A stretch of 54,746 nucleotides of DNA from Acetobacteraceae bacterium (lineage in GTDB: Bacteria > Pseudomonadota > Alphaproteobacteria > Acetobacterales > Acetobacteraceae). Below the pieces are notes generated by a model. That model saw only the letters and a list, made by a program, of their open reading frames with translations, ran no database searches and was not told the origin of the DNA. Both the position numbers and the translations under genes were made by a program. Where the stretch lies: positions 9,203 through 63,948 of the forward strand of contig PLSD01000134.1 in the NCBI GenBank assembly GCA_003164135.1. Direction: 5' to 3'. This document shows, piece by piece, positions 45,302-53,809 of the stretch. Numbering within the stretch: the first letter of the stretch is position 1; the number at the start of each line of letters is the position of its first letter.

Positions 45302-46783
45302 ATGCGCCTCGCGGTTCTGGCGCTGGCCGCGCTCACTTTGCTGCGGCTCGCGGTCGCGGCCCGCGTGCCCCTGGCACCGGACGAAGCCTACTACTTCCTC
45401 TGGTCGCAGCATCTGCAAGCGGGTTATCTCGACCACCCGCCCATGGTCGCCTACTGGATCCGCGCCGGCACCATGCTGCTGGGCAACACCCCCCTTGGCA
45501 TCCGCCTGCTCGGCCCTATCGCCGCCGCCCTTGGCTCCCTCCTGGTGTGGGACGCCGGTGAACAACTCTTCCCCCACCGCCAGGCCGGCCTCATCGCCGC
45601 CGCTTTGCTCAACGCCACCTTAATGGTCGGCACCGGCGCCATCCTCATCACGCCGGATGCACCCTTGCTGTTTTTCTGGACCGCCGGCCTCGCCGCCCTG
45701 GCGCGGCTCATCACCAGCGGCAACCCGCGCTGGTGGCTGGCGGTGGGCCTCGCCGCCGGCTTGGCGTTGCTCTCCAAATACACCGCCGTCCTGTTCATCG
45801 CCGCGGTGTTCATCTGGCTGCTCACCTCACCCGAGGGCCGCGCCACGTTGCGTACCCCCTGGCCGTGGGGCGCCATGCTGCTCGCCGGGCTCATCTTCGC
45901 GCCGGACATCGCCTGGAACGCCTCCCACCATTGGGCCAGTTTCCTCAAACAAGGCGGCCGCGAGTTCATTTTTCCCGCCTCCCAACCGGCCGGGAACGGG
46001 CTTGTTGTCCCCAGTGTTCCCCAGCCATATTTCCCCCCCAAGCCATCCCTGGCAGGCGTCATTCCCCGCCCCCTGCAATTCCTCGGCGAATTCTGGGCCG
46101 GGCAATTGGCACTGTTCACGCCGGTCATCTTCTTCCTTGTGGCCGGCGGCCTGTGGAAGTTACGGCTGTCGCCCGCTCCGGCCGCGTCGCTGCTGGTTTG
46201 GATCACCCTCGTCCCCGGCGTGGTGTTTCTGGAACACGTGCTCTCGGACCGCGTGCAGGCCAACTGGCTCGCCGTGCTCTACCCCTCCGCCTGCCTCGCC
46301 GCCGCGGCGCTGCCGATGGCAACCCTGCGCCGCTGGCTCAAACCCGCTCTGGCCACCGGGTTTTTCCTCACCGCCATCGCCTACGCCCAGGCGCTCACGC
46401 ATTTTCTGCCTTTGCCGCCGCGCAGCGACCCTTCCGCCCTTCAATTAGCCGGCTGGCCAGACCTCGCCGCCGCCGCCGCCAATCTCACGCCCACACCCGC
46501 GTTCATCACCTCGGACGACTACGCAACCGCCGCCGCCCTTGCCTATTACGCGCCTGCCAACGTGCCCATCGCCGGCCTGAACCTCAACCGCTGGGGCTCG
46601 TTCGCGTTCCCCGCGGCCAATCTGCAAAACAAAACCGGCCTTTTCATCTCACGCTACCGGCCGCCTGACTGCATGACCCCGCCCGTCACCCTCACCCGCC
46701 GCCTCGGGCCGAAAATCATCACCACCTACCACGCCTGCTTCGTCACGGCCGCCATCCCCGGCGCCCTCCTGCCCAGACCTTAG
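45302..46783 (+). CDS. GT39-family (ArnT/PMT-like) membrane glycosyltransferase
   Basis: 493 residues with about eleven membrane helices. The first periplasmic loop carries the catalytic acidic residues in PLAPDEAYYFLWSQ, typical of enzymes using polyprenyl-phosphate sugars. It begins two bases after the stop of the GT2-GtrA gene, so the two likely form a glycan-modification pair that charges the carrier and then transfers the sugar to LPS, lipid or protein. The stop codon TAG overlaps the end of the small inverted-repeat element. Confidence 0.88.
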   Translation: MRLAVLALAALTLLRLAVAARVPLAPDEAYYFLWSQHLQAGYLDHPPMVAYWIRAGTMLLGNTPLGIRLLGPIAAALGSLLVWDAGEQLFPHRQAGLIAAALLNATLMVGTGAILITPDAPLLFFWTAGLAALARLITSGNPRWWLAVGLAAGLALLSKYTAVLFIAAVFIWLLTSPEGRATLRTPWPWGAMLLAGLIFAPDIAWNASHHWASFLKQGGREFIFPASQPAGNGLVVPSVPQPYFPPKPSLAGVIPRPLQFLGEFWAGQLALFTPVIFFLVAGGLWKLRLSPAPAASLLVWITLVPGVVFLEHVLSDRVQANWLAVLYPSACLAAAALPMATLRRWLKPALATGFFLTAIAYAQALTHFLPLPPRSDPSALQLAGWPDLAAAAANLTPTPAFITSDDYATAAALAYYAPANVPIAGLNLNRWGSFAFPAANLQNKTGLFISRYRPPDCMTPPVTLTRRLGPKIITTYHACFVTAAIPGALLPRP

Positions 46784-46923
46784 AGACTGTTTCAGAAGTC
46801 GCTCCGGCGGCCGTCTAGCGGCGATTTTCTGCGCTCCTGTGCTCACGTACTGAAGTACGCTCCGCGCCGGTGCTCAAAAATCCCCCCTATACGACTCGCC
46901 GGAGCGACTTCTGAAACGGTCTC
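46783..46923. mobile_element. MITE-like element with terminal inverted repeats
   Basis: 141 bp. The ends match over about 26 of 27 positions, starting GAGACTGTTTCAGAAGTCGC on the left and ending with the complement of GAGACCGTTTCAGAAGTCGC on the right. TTA flanks both sides, like a TNA target duplication. An inner palindrome CGTACT GA AGTACG lies near the centre. No transposase is encoded. TNA duplications and GAG-type ends are known for IS5/IS1031-group elements, so mobilisation by such an element is inferred. Confidence 0.7.
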
Positions 46924-46992
46924 TTAGCCAGCCGCAAACCCCGCCCCCTTGGCCTTGCTTTCCCCAGCCCGGATGTGCCAACAGCGGCGGTC

Positions 46993-48906
46993 ATGAACGC
47001 CATACTCGACAGTGCCATTGATCGTGCCCGTGCGTCTTTGCGCAGGGAGCAGCGCCCGGACGGGCATTATTTGTACGAGCTGGAGGCGGACGCCACCATT
47101 CCGGCTGAGTATGTGCTGCTGGAGCATTATCTGGACCGCATGACGCCGGATTTGCAGGCCAAGATCGGCGTGTATTTGCGCCGCATCCAGGGTGATCACG
47201 CCACCAATCCGGGCGGCTGGCCGCTCTTCCACGGCGGCAAGCTGGACCTCTCCGCCAGCGTAAAAGCCTATTTCGCGCTGAAAGCCCTGGGTGACTCCCC
47301 CGGCGCCCCGCATATGGTCCGCGCGAAAAACGCCATTCTCGCGCATGGCGGCGCCGAGCGCACCAACGTGTTCACCCGCATCCAGATGGCCCTGTTCGGC
47401 GCGGTGCCTTGGGATGCGAGCCCGGTCGTTCCCATCGAGCTGATGCTGATGCCCGGCTGGTTCCCCATCAACATGCGGAAAGTCTCCTACTGGTCGCGCA
47501 CGGTCATGACCCCGCTGATGGTCCTCGCCGCCCAAAAACCCCTCGCCCGCAACCCGAAAAACATCCGCATCGACGAGCTGTTCCACACCCCGCCCGGCGA
47601 AATCAAAGACTGGATCCGCGGCCCCTACAAATCCGCCTGGGGCCCCGCGTTCAAGGTGCTGGACGACGTGCTGCGCGTCGCCGAACCCTATTTCCCCAAA
47701 AAATACCGCGAGCGTGCCATCGCCAAAGCCATCGCCTGGACCATCGAGCGCCTCAACGGCGAGGACGGCCTCGGCGGCATCTACCCCGCCATGGCCAACG
47801 CCGCGATGATGTTCGACCACTTCGGCGACACCGCGCATTTCGACATCGCCTATGGTTCGGTGAAAAAACTCCTCGTCATCAAGGACGACGAAGCCTACTG
47901 CCAGGCCTGCCTTTCCCCGGTATGGGACACCAGCCTCGCCGGCCACGCCCTGCTGGAATCCGGCGCGCCCGAGCCGGTGGAAGCCGCCTGCAACTGGCTG
48001 CTCCCCCGCCAGGAGCTGAACGTCGTAGGCGACTGGGCCGACAACACCCCCGGCACCCGCCCCGGCGGCTGGGCCTTCCAGTACAACAACGCCTATTACC
48101 CTGATGTCGACGACACCGCCGTGGTCGCCATGCTGATGCACCGCACCGGCAAGCCGCACTACGCCGAGGCAATCTCCCGCGCCCGCGAATGGATCGCCGG
48201 CATGCAGTCCACCAACGGCGCCTGGGGCGCGTTCGACATCAACAACGACCGCCAATACCTCAACCACATCCCCTTCGCGGACCACGGCGCGCTGCTCGAC
48301 CCCCCCACCGAGGACGTCACCGCCCGCTGTATTTCGTTCCTCGCCCAGTTGGGGTTTGAAGAAGACAAACCCGCAATTGCCCGGGGTATAAAATACCTCC
48401 GCGAAACCCAGGAGCAAAATGGCTCCTGGTTCGGCCGCTGGGGCACCAACTACATCTACGGTACGTGGTCGGTCCTCTGCGCCCTCAACGCCGCCGGCGT
48501 GCCGCATCATGACCCCGCCATCACCCGCGCCACCACCTGGCTCATCGCCAAACAACGCGCCGACGGCGGCTGGGGCGAGGATTGCGAAACCTACGCCGCC
48601 GCCCCGCCCGGTGAATTCCACGGCTATGCCGAACAAAGCCTGCCCAGCCATACCGCCTGGGCCATGCTCGGCCTCATGGCCGCCGGCCTCGCCGATCACG
48701 AATCCGTGAGCCGCGCCGCCGCCTTCCTGCAAACCGCGCAGGACGCCCAAGGCAGCTGGACGGAACGCGCCTACAACGCCGTCGGCTTCCCCCGCGTGTT
48801 CTATCTCAAATACCACGGCTACCCGCGTTTCTTCCCGCTCATGGCCCTCAGCCGCTACCGGACGTTGCTAAGTTCCAATGAACGCAAGGTTAATTTCGGC
48901 TTCTAA
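46993..48906 (+). CDS. shc: Squalene-hopene cyclase
   Basis: Cyclises squalene to hopene/hopanol at the membrane. About 637 residues. The catalytic DxDD is DVDD (from residue 371, at 48103). QW repeats include QNGSWFGRWG and KQRADGGWGED. The ATG at 46993 is used; a GTG at 46975 in the same frame is an alternative. A remnant of the palindromic family (CCCCCTTGGCCTTGCTT, 46944-46960) and the MITE-like element lie just upstream. The promoter must therefore be within or next to inserted sequence. Confidence 0.94.
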   Translation: MNAILDSAIDRARASLRREQRPDGHYLYELEADATIPAEYVLLEHYLDRMTPDLQAKIGVYLRRIQGDHATNPGGWPLFHGGKLDLSASVKAYFALKALGDSPGAPHMVRAKNAILAHGGAERTNVFTRIQMALFGAVPWDASPVVPIELMLMPGWFPINMRKVSYWSRTVMTPLMVLAAQKPLARNPKNIRIDELFHTPPGEIKDWIRGPYKSAWGPAFKVLDDVLRVAEPYFPKKYRERAIAKAIAWTIERLNGEDGLGGIYPAMANAAMMFDHFGDTAHFDIAYGSVKKLLVIKDDEAYCQACLSPVWDTSLAGHALLESGAPEPVEAACNWLLPRQELNVVGDWADNTPGTRPGGWAFQYNNAYYPDVDDTAVVAMLMHRTGKPHYAEAISRAREWIAGMQSTNGAWGAFDINNDRQYLNHIPFADHGALLDPPTEDVTARCISFLAQLGFEEDKPAIARGIKYLRETQEQNGSWFGRWGTNYIYGTWSVLCALNAAGVPHHDPAITRATTWLIAKQRADGGWGEDCETYAAAPPGEFHGYAEQSLPSHTAWAMLGLMAAGLADHESVSRAAAFLQTAQDAQGSWTERAYNAVGFPRVFYLKYHGYPRFFPLMALSRYRTLLSSNERKVNFGF

Positions 48907-48984
48907 ACCACTCTCTACCATTGCGCTGACACGCCATTATGGGCCAAGGTCCGTGGCAATTCGATGACAGGTTAAGGAAACCAC

Positions 48985-49656
48985 ATGGCTGATGCTTTCG
49001 GCGCGGCGCTCAAGGGCCCGCGCGCGCCAATGGACACCGACGCCGTACGCGCCGCCTACAAGCGTCAGGCGGACACCTACGACAGCTGGTTCGGCCTCAT
49101 TTCGCGTCACAGCCGCCGGGCCGTGGTCGATGCCGTGAACAAGGCGCCGGGCGAGCAGGTGCTGGAAGTCGGCGTTGGCACCGGCCTCGCGCTACCCCTC
49201 TACAGCCCCGCCAAACGCGTCACCGGCATAGACCTCTCCTCGGAAATGCTGCTCAAAGCCCGCGCCCGCGCCGCCGCCCTCGGCCTGCGCAACATCGAAG
49301 ACTTAGCGGAAATGGACGCCACCGCCACCACCTTCCCCGACGGCCACTTCGACATCGCCGTCGCCATGTTCGTCGCCTCCGTGGTGCCCAAACCCCGCGC
49401 CCTGCTCGCCGAACTCAAACGCATCGTCAAACCCGGCGGAACCATCCTCCTCGTCAACCACTTCGCCCAGGATCGCGGCCCCATCTGGTGGATCGAACAC
49501 GCCCTCGCCCCCGCATCCTCCCTCATCGGCTGGCACCCGGACTTTAAACTCGGCCACATCTTCGACCCCACAGACCTCGCAGCCGCCAAAATCACCAACA
49601 TGCCTCCCTTAGGCCTGTTCCGCCTCGTCGAATTAACCAACCGGCCGGGTCAATAA
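48985..49656 (+). CDS. pmtA: Phosphatidylethanolamine N-methyltransferase, Rhodobacter type
   Basis: 223 residues, a soluble SAM-dependent methyltransferase. Motif I is VLEVGVGTGLALPLY, followed by GIDLSSEML, then FDIAVAMFVASVVP and KPGGTILLVNHF. The GVGTGLxLPLY pattern and the VNHFxxxxGP segment are characteristic of PmtA enzymes that convert phosphatidylethanolamine to phosphatidylcholine. AAGGAA precedes the ATG. It lies 78 bp after shc on the same strand, in a lipid-oriented stretch. A generic class I methyltransferase is the fallback. Confidence 0.78.
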   Translation: MADAFGAALKGPRAPMDTDAVRAAYKRQADTYDSWFGLISRHSRRAVVDAVNKAPGEQVLEVGVGTGLALPLYSPAKRVTGIDLSSEMLLKARARAAALGLRNIEDLAEMDATATTFPDGHFDIAVAMFVASVVPKPRALLAELKRIVKPGGTILLVNHFAQDRGPIWWIEHALAPASSLIGWHPDFKLGHIFDPTDLAAAKITNMPPLGLFRLVELTNRPGQ

Positions 49657-49660
49657 GCGC

Positions 49661-49866
49661 AAGTAAGTGAGGCCAAGGGGCTCTGCCCCTTGGATCCCCG
49701 CTAAGGGCTAGCCCTTAGGAACCCCTGACAAGGTTTCTGAGAGGGGCTCGCTGCACGGGCGTTGGAGAGGCTCGGGCGAGCCCCTCTCAGAAACCTTATT
49801 AAAGGATTGCAAAGGCGAGCCTTTGCTGGGGGTCCAGGGGGCAAAGCCCCATGGCCTCACTTACTT
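49661..49866. repeat. Palindromic element copy F
   Basis: 206 bp with perfect 12-bp outer borders, AAGTAAGTGAGG against CCTCACTTACTT. The core stem is 22 perfect base pairs (49730-49751 with 49776-49797). The left inner hairpin is GCTAAGGGCTAGCCCTTAG and the right inner hairpin GCAAAGGCGAGCCTTTGC. The borders have G/C where copy C has A/T at the same paired position. It starts four bases after the pmtA stop codon. Confidence 0.94.
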
Positions 49867-49912
49867 TCCGCTCATTTACCGGCCCTGGTTGGTTAATTCG
49901 GCGGCGCGAAAC

Positions 49913-49973
49913 TTGATCTTATGGGGGCTGGCTTATATCAGGTGGGATCAGGGCAGACCGGCTTTACGGTCTG
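49913..49973 (+). promoter_or_regulatory. Possible coxB promoter and leader hairpin
   Basis: TTGATC (49913-49918) and TATATC (49934-49939) are separated by 15 bp. Downstream, CAGACCG/CGGTCTG (49954-49973) forms a seven-pair hairpin just before the ribosome-binding site of coxB. It is the only AT-rich promoter-like stretch between copy F and the oxidase operon. Confidence 0.4.
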
Positions 49974-49990
49974 GGTACTTAAGCGGGATA

Positions 49991-50902
49991 ATGAGAATGA
50001 AGCGGAGCATCACTTCGGCATTGGGCGCGGCGGGTTTGCTGGCCTTGTTTGGCCACATGGCTTTGGCGCAGGCCACCTCCACCGACCCCACGGCGGCGGC
50101 GAATGCTTATGTCAACGCGCCGCATAACTGGCAGATGTGGTTCCCCGAGGCTGGCAGCCCGCTGCAGGTGCAAATTGACTGGCTGATGAAATTCGTGCTG
50201 TGGATCATGACCGGCGTGGTTGTTTTTGTCGGTATTTTGCTGGCCTATGTCCTTACTCGCTACCGCGCCAGCCGCAATCCGGTGCCCAGCAACGTCACCC
50301 ACAATACCCTTGTCGAGGTGATCTGGATCGTCATCCCCACCCTGTTACTGGCCGTCATCGTCATTCCCTCGATCAACCTGATCTATTCCGAGGCCGATGA
50401 CTCCAACCCCTACCTCACGGTCACCGTCACCGGCCATCAGTGGTATTGGGAGTACAATTACAGCGGCGTGCAGGGCGGGCTGGACTACACCAGCTACATG
50501 ATCCCCGACAACCAGATCCAGCCCGGCCAGATCCGCCGTCTTTCGGTTGACCATCCCATGGTCCTGCCGGCCGGCGAGAAGATCAAGTTCATCATCAACA
50601 GCGCGGACGTGCTGCATGGTTTCTACCTGCCCTCGCTTGGCGTGCAGCGTTACGCCATTCCGGGTACGAACCTCACGCAGTGGACGCTCATTCCCAAGGT
50701 TGGCACCTATTACGGCCAGTGCAACCAGATTTGCGGCATCAACCATGACGCCATGCCGATCGAGATCAAGGCCATTCCGCTGGCGGATTATCTCAACTGG
50801 GTGAAATACGCCCAAGCGAACTATGCGCTGAACAGCTTTGCGCCTTCCCTCATTTCATCGCCGCTGCCAGTCAACAAACTGGCTGATGCGTCCTCGAATT
50901 AA
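49991..50902 (+). CDS. coxB: Cytochrome c oxidase subunit II
   Basis: 303 residues. A signal peptide (about 1-27, cleavage after ALAQ) is followed by two membrane helices (about 58-80 and 97-120) and a periplasmic cupredoxin domain. The CuA ligands are all present: His in DVLHGFYLP, then CNQICGINHDAM with two Cys, His and Met. This marks a cytochrome c oxidase rather than a quinol oxidase. The ATG at 49991 has AGCGGGA upstream. The longer ORF from 49823 begins inside the repeat element and is rejected. First gene of the cox operon. Confidence 0.95.
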   Translation: MRMKRSITSALGAAGLLALFGHMALAQATSTDPTAAANAYVNAPHNWQMWFPEAGSPLQVQIDWLMKFVLWIMTGVVVFVGILLAYVLTRYRASRNPVPSNVTHNTLVEVIWIVIPTLLLAVIVIPSINLIYSEADDSNPYLTVTVTGHQWYWEYNYSGVQGGLDYTSYMIPDNQIQPGQIRRLSVDHPMVLPAGEKIKFIINSADVLHGFYLPSLGVQRYAIPGTNLTQWTLIPKVGTYYGQCNQICGINHDAMPIEIKAIPLADYLNWVKYAQANYALNSFAPSLISSPLPVNKLADASSN

Positions 50903-50923
50903 GCCCCGGACAGGAGCCAGACC

Positions 50924-52522
50924 ATGACCGCCACCACCCACGAATCACATGACTCCCATGAGACCCATCACCAGAAGGGCTTCATCGAGCGCTGGCTGAT
51001 GAGCACCAACCACAAGGACATCGGCACCCTCTACATCACCATGGCGGTGATCGGCGCCTGCGTCGGCGGCGTGCTCTCCGTCATCATGCGCCAGCAGCTC
51101 ATGTATCCGCATAACAACATCATCACCTCCGGCGCCGCCTGGAACGCGATCATCACCGCGCACGGCCTGCTGATGATCTTCTGGTTCGTCATGCCCGCCC
51201 TCATCGGCGGCTTCGGCAACTGGATGGTGCCGATGATGATCGGCGCGCCGGACATGGCCTTCCCCCGCCTGAACAACATGAGCTTCTGGTTCCTCGCCAT
51301 GGGCTTCATCTTCATCATGCTCGGCCTGCTCATCGGCACCGGCACCGGCGCCGGCTGGACCATCTATCCCCCGCTGGACAACGCGCAGTATTCCCCCGGC
51401 ATCGCCACGGATTTCTCGCTCTTCTCGCTGCATCTGGCGGGCATTTCCTCGCTGCTCGGCGCCATCAACTTCATCGCCACCATCCTCAACATGCGCGCGC
51501 CTGGCATGACCATGCACAAAATGCCGCTGTTCTGCTGGGCCATCCTGGTCACCGCGTTCCTGCTGCTGCTCGCCATCCCCGTGCTGGCCGGTGCCGTTAC
51601 CATGCTCATCATGGACCGCAACTTCGGCACCTCCTTCTTCGAGCCCGCCGGCGGCGGCGATCCGGTGCTGTTCCAGCATCTGTTCTGGTTCTTCGGCCAC
51701 CCGGAAGTCTACATCATGATTCTGCCGGCCTTCGGCATCATTAGCCATGTGGTCTCCACCTTCTCCAAAAAGCCGATTTTCGGCTATCTCGGCATGGCCT
51801 ACGCCATGGTCATCATCGGCTTCGTGGGCTTCATCGTCTGGGCCCACCACATGTTCATCTCGGCCATCAGCACCGACAGCAAAGTCTACTTTGAAGTCGC
51901 CACGCTGGTCATCGCGGTGCCCACCGGCATTAAAATCTTCTCCTGGATCGCCACCATGTGGGGGGGCTCCATCGAGTTCAAAACCCCGATGCTCTGGGCC
52001 ATCGGCTTCATCTTCCTCTTCGTCGTCGGCGGCGCCACCGGCGTCGTGCTGGCCAATGCCGGTCTCGACCAGGAACTGCACAACGACTACTTCCTCATCG
52101 CGCATTTCCACTACGTGCTCTCGATGGGCGCCTCCTTCGGCGTATTCGCCGGGTTCTACTACTGGATCGGCAAAATGACCGGCCACCCCTACCCGGAGTT
52201 CTGGGGCAAGGTGCATTTCTGGACCTTCTTCATCGGCGTGAACCTCACCTTCTTCCCGATGCACTTCCTCGGCCTCGCCGGCATGCCGCGCCGCTACCCG
52301 GACTATGCCGACGCCTTCGCCGGCTGGAACCTCGTCGCCTCGGTCGGCTCGATCATCTCCGGCCTCTCCACCCTGGTGTTCTTCTACGTCCTCTATGCCG
52401 TGTTCACCTCCAAGGAGAAGCTGGCGGACAATTACTGGGGCGAGGGTGCCACCACCCTGGAATGGGCCGTGCCTTCCCCGGCCCCGCACCACACCTTCGA
52501 AGACGTTCCGGTCATCCGTTAA
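50924..52522 (+). CDS. coxA: Cytochrome c oxidase subunit I
   Basis: 532 residues with twelve membrane helices. The CuB ligands are in [13 protein letters not shown] (His240-type cross-linked to Tyr) and AHHMF. Haem ligands include TAHGLLMIF (low-spin haem a) and [10 protein letters not shown] (haem a3 and low-spin haem). The K- and D-channel motifs are retained, with GFGNW and the glutamate replaced by the YSxxxxxS-like helix not visible by eye. CAGGAG lies eight bases before the ATG. It is the catalytic core of the aa3-type oxidase. Confidence 0.97.
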   Translation: MTATTHESHDSHETHHQKGFIERWLMSTNHKDIGTLYITMAVIGACVGGVLSVIMRQQLMYPHNNIITSGAAWNAIITAHGLLMIFWFVMPALIGGFGNWMVPMMIGAPDMAFPRLNNMSFWFLAMGFIFIMLGLLIGTGTGAGWTIYPPLDNAQYSPGIATDFSLFSLHLAGISSLLGAINFIATILNMRAPGMTMHKMPLFCWAILVTAFLLLLAIPVLAGAVTMLIMDRNFGTSFFEPAGGGDPVLFQHLFWFFGHPEVYIMILPAFGIISHVVSTFSKKPIFGYLGMAYAMVIIGFVGFIVWAHHMFISAISTDSKVYFEVATLVIAVPTGIKIFSWIATMWGGSIEFKTPMLWAIGFIFLFVVGGATGVVLANAGLDQELHNDYFLIAHFHYVLSMGASFGVFAGFYYWIGKMTGHPYPEFWGKVHFWTFFIGVNLTFFPMHFLGLAGMPRRYPDYADAFAGWNLVASVGSIISGLSTLVFFYVLYAVFTSKEKLADNYWGEGATTLEWAVPSPAPHHTFEDVPVIR

Positions 52523-52542
52523 TGACCGGCTCCTTCGCCCTT

Positions 52543-52562
52543 ATGCCCGCGCAAGCGGGCAT
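52543..52562 (+). repeat. Hairpin between coxA and ctaB
   Basis: A perfect eight-pair stem ATGCCCGC/GCGGGCAT closes a GCAA tetraloop. No U run follows, so it is unlikely to be a full terminator. In the polycistronic message it could stabilise coxA mRNA or lower expression of ctaB. Confidence 0.6.
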
Positions 52563-52579
52563 TTCCGGCTTTTCTGTCC

Positions 52580-53494
52580 ATGAGTGAGTCCACCGTCCCC
52601 CGGGATCTCGGCGGCTCCACCGCCGCGGACTGGTTCTCCCTGCTCAAACCCCGCGTGATGTCGCTGGTCGTCTTCACCGGGGCCATTGGCCTTATCGTCG
52701 CCCCCACGCATCTCAACCCGGTGCTCAGCTTCACCGCCATCCTGTGCATCGCGCTCGCCGCCGGCGCCTCGGGCGCCATCAACATGTGGTATGACGCCGA
52801 CATCGACGCCGTCATGCACCGCACCTCGTCGCGCCCCATTCCCGCTGGCCGCATCACCGCGCAGGACGCTCTTGGCTACGGCATCGTGCTGTCCTGCGTC
52901 TCCGTGCTGCTGATGGCCCTGGCAACCAACGTGGTCGCCGCCGCCGTGCTGGCGCTGTCCATTTTATACTACGTCTTCATCTACACCATGTGGCTCAAGC
53001 GCAGCACGCCGCAGAACATCGTCATCGGCGGCGCCGCCGGCGCGTTCCCCCCGGTCATCGGCTGGGCCGCCGCCACCGGCCATATCTCGGCGCTGCCCAT
53101 CCTGCTGTTCACCATCGTGTTTTTCTGGACCCCGCCGCATTTCTGGTCCCTGGCCCTGTTCGCCTCGGGCGACTACGAGCGGGCAGGGGTGCCCATGCTC
53201 CCCGTCGTCAAAGGTGCCCGCCACACGCGCGTCGCCGTCATGGTCTACTCGCTGCTGCTGGTTCCCGTCGCGGTCTCGCCCTATTGGCTCGGCCTGTGCG
53301 GCCGCACCTACGGCGCCTCGGCACTCATCCTCAGCCTGGTATTCTGCTACTATTGCTGGGGCGTGCTGACTGACAAGCAGGACGCCCAGGGCCTGAGCCT
53401 GACCAACAACGCCCCGGCCCGCGCCGCGTTCAAATATTCCATCCTGTATCTGTTCATCCTGTTCGGTGCCTGCGCCGTTGATCGGTTTGTCTAA
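52580..53494 (+). CDS. ctaB: Protohaem IX farnesyltransferase (haem O synthase)
   Basis: A membrane prenyltransferase that makes haem O, the precursor of haem A. 304 residues with about nine helices. The Asp-rich substrate motif is NMWYDADIDAVMHRTSSRP, and the second conserved loop is KRSTPQNIVIGGAAGAFPP. It lies between coxA and coxF as in many alphaproteobacteria. Its stop overlaps the coxF start (TAATG). Confidence 0.95.
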   Translation: MSESTVPRDLGGSTAADWFSLLKPRVMSLVVFTGAIGLIVAPTHLNPVLSFTAILCIALAAGASGAINMWYDADIDAVMHRTSSRPIPAGRITAQDALGYGIVLSCVSVLLMALATNVVAAAVLALSILYYVFIYTMWLKRSTPQNIVIGGAAGAFPPVIGWAAATGHISALPILLFTIVFFWTPPHFWSLALFASGDYERAGVPMLPVVKGARHTRVAVMVYSLLLVPVAVSPYWLGLCGRTYGASALILSLVFCYYCWGVLTDKQDAQGLSLTNNAPARAAFKYSILYLFILFGACAVDRFV

Positions 53495-53745
53495 TGTCAA
53501 CGAAACGAAGTGAAGTTGACGACGCGCGCGGGGCTGGTGGGGCGGCCGCGCGCCAAAGCGATGGTCCCGAAAAGATGCCCAAGACCGAAATGCGGGAGTC
53601 CAACTGGACCCCCGAACAGCGCGCCGAATACCTGCACCGGCGCCGTGGCCGCAATTTCCTTCTACTCGGCGCCCTGGCCGGTTTTTGTCTTCTCATCTAT
53701 GCAATTGCACTGGTGAAACTGCACGAATACGGGCAATTGTGGTGA
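53494..53745 (+). CDS. coxF: Small single-helix protein of the cox operon (CoxF-like)
   Basis: 83 residues. A charged N-terminus, the segment WTPEQRAEYLHRRRGRNF and one membrane helix (about 53-75) match the short CoxF-type protein found beside ctaB in alphaproteobacterial oxidase operons. Later ATGs (residues 28 and 33) could also serve as start. The next gene is coxC after 64 bp, leaving no space for Cox11. Role in oxidase assembly is by position only. Confidence 0.75.
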   Translation: MSTKRSEVDDARGAGGAAARQSDGPEKMPKTEMRESNWTPEQRAEYLHRRRGRNFLLLGALAGFCLLIYAIALVKLHEYGQLW

Positions 53746-53809
53746 GAATTCAGTAAATTTCAAAAATAGTTTCCAGGATCCTTTTTCTAGGGAAGAGAGT
53801 GTAGATACC

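Noticed and set aside
46924..48816. Long open frame (630 codons) antisense to shc
   Set aside because: It is the mirror frame of a GC-rich gene. It is rich in Gly, Ala and Val with no domain, while the opposite strand encodes a full squalene-hopene cyclase.
11525..49866. CRISPR array or REP/RAYT system for the dispersed repeats
   Set aside because: The copies are 4-10 kb apart and about 200 bp long with no spacers, and no RAYT-type transposase or cas gene is in the window.
49823..49990. N-terminal extension of coxB from 49823
   Set aside because: It begins inside palindromic element copy F. The ATG at 49991 has a ribosome-binding site and a proper signal peptide follows.
50945..52492. 515-codon open frame antisense to coxA
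   Set aside because: It has His/Asp/Glu/Gly-rich low-complexity composition, the complement of a membrane protein. coxA on the other strand is unambiguous.
53757..53796. Terminator between coxF and coxC
   Set aside because: TTTTT follows AGGATCCT, but the stem has only four pairs and coxC must be expressed with the operon.
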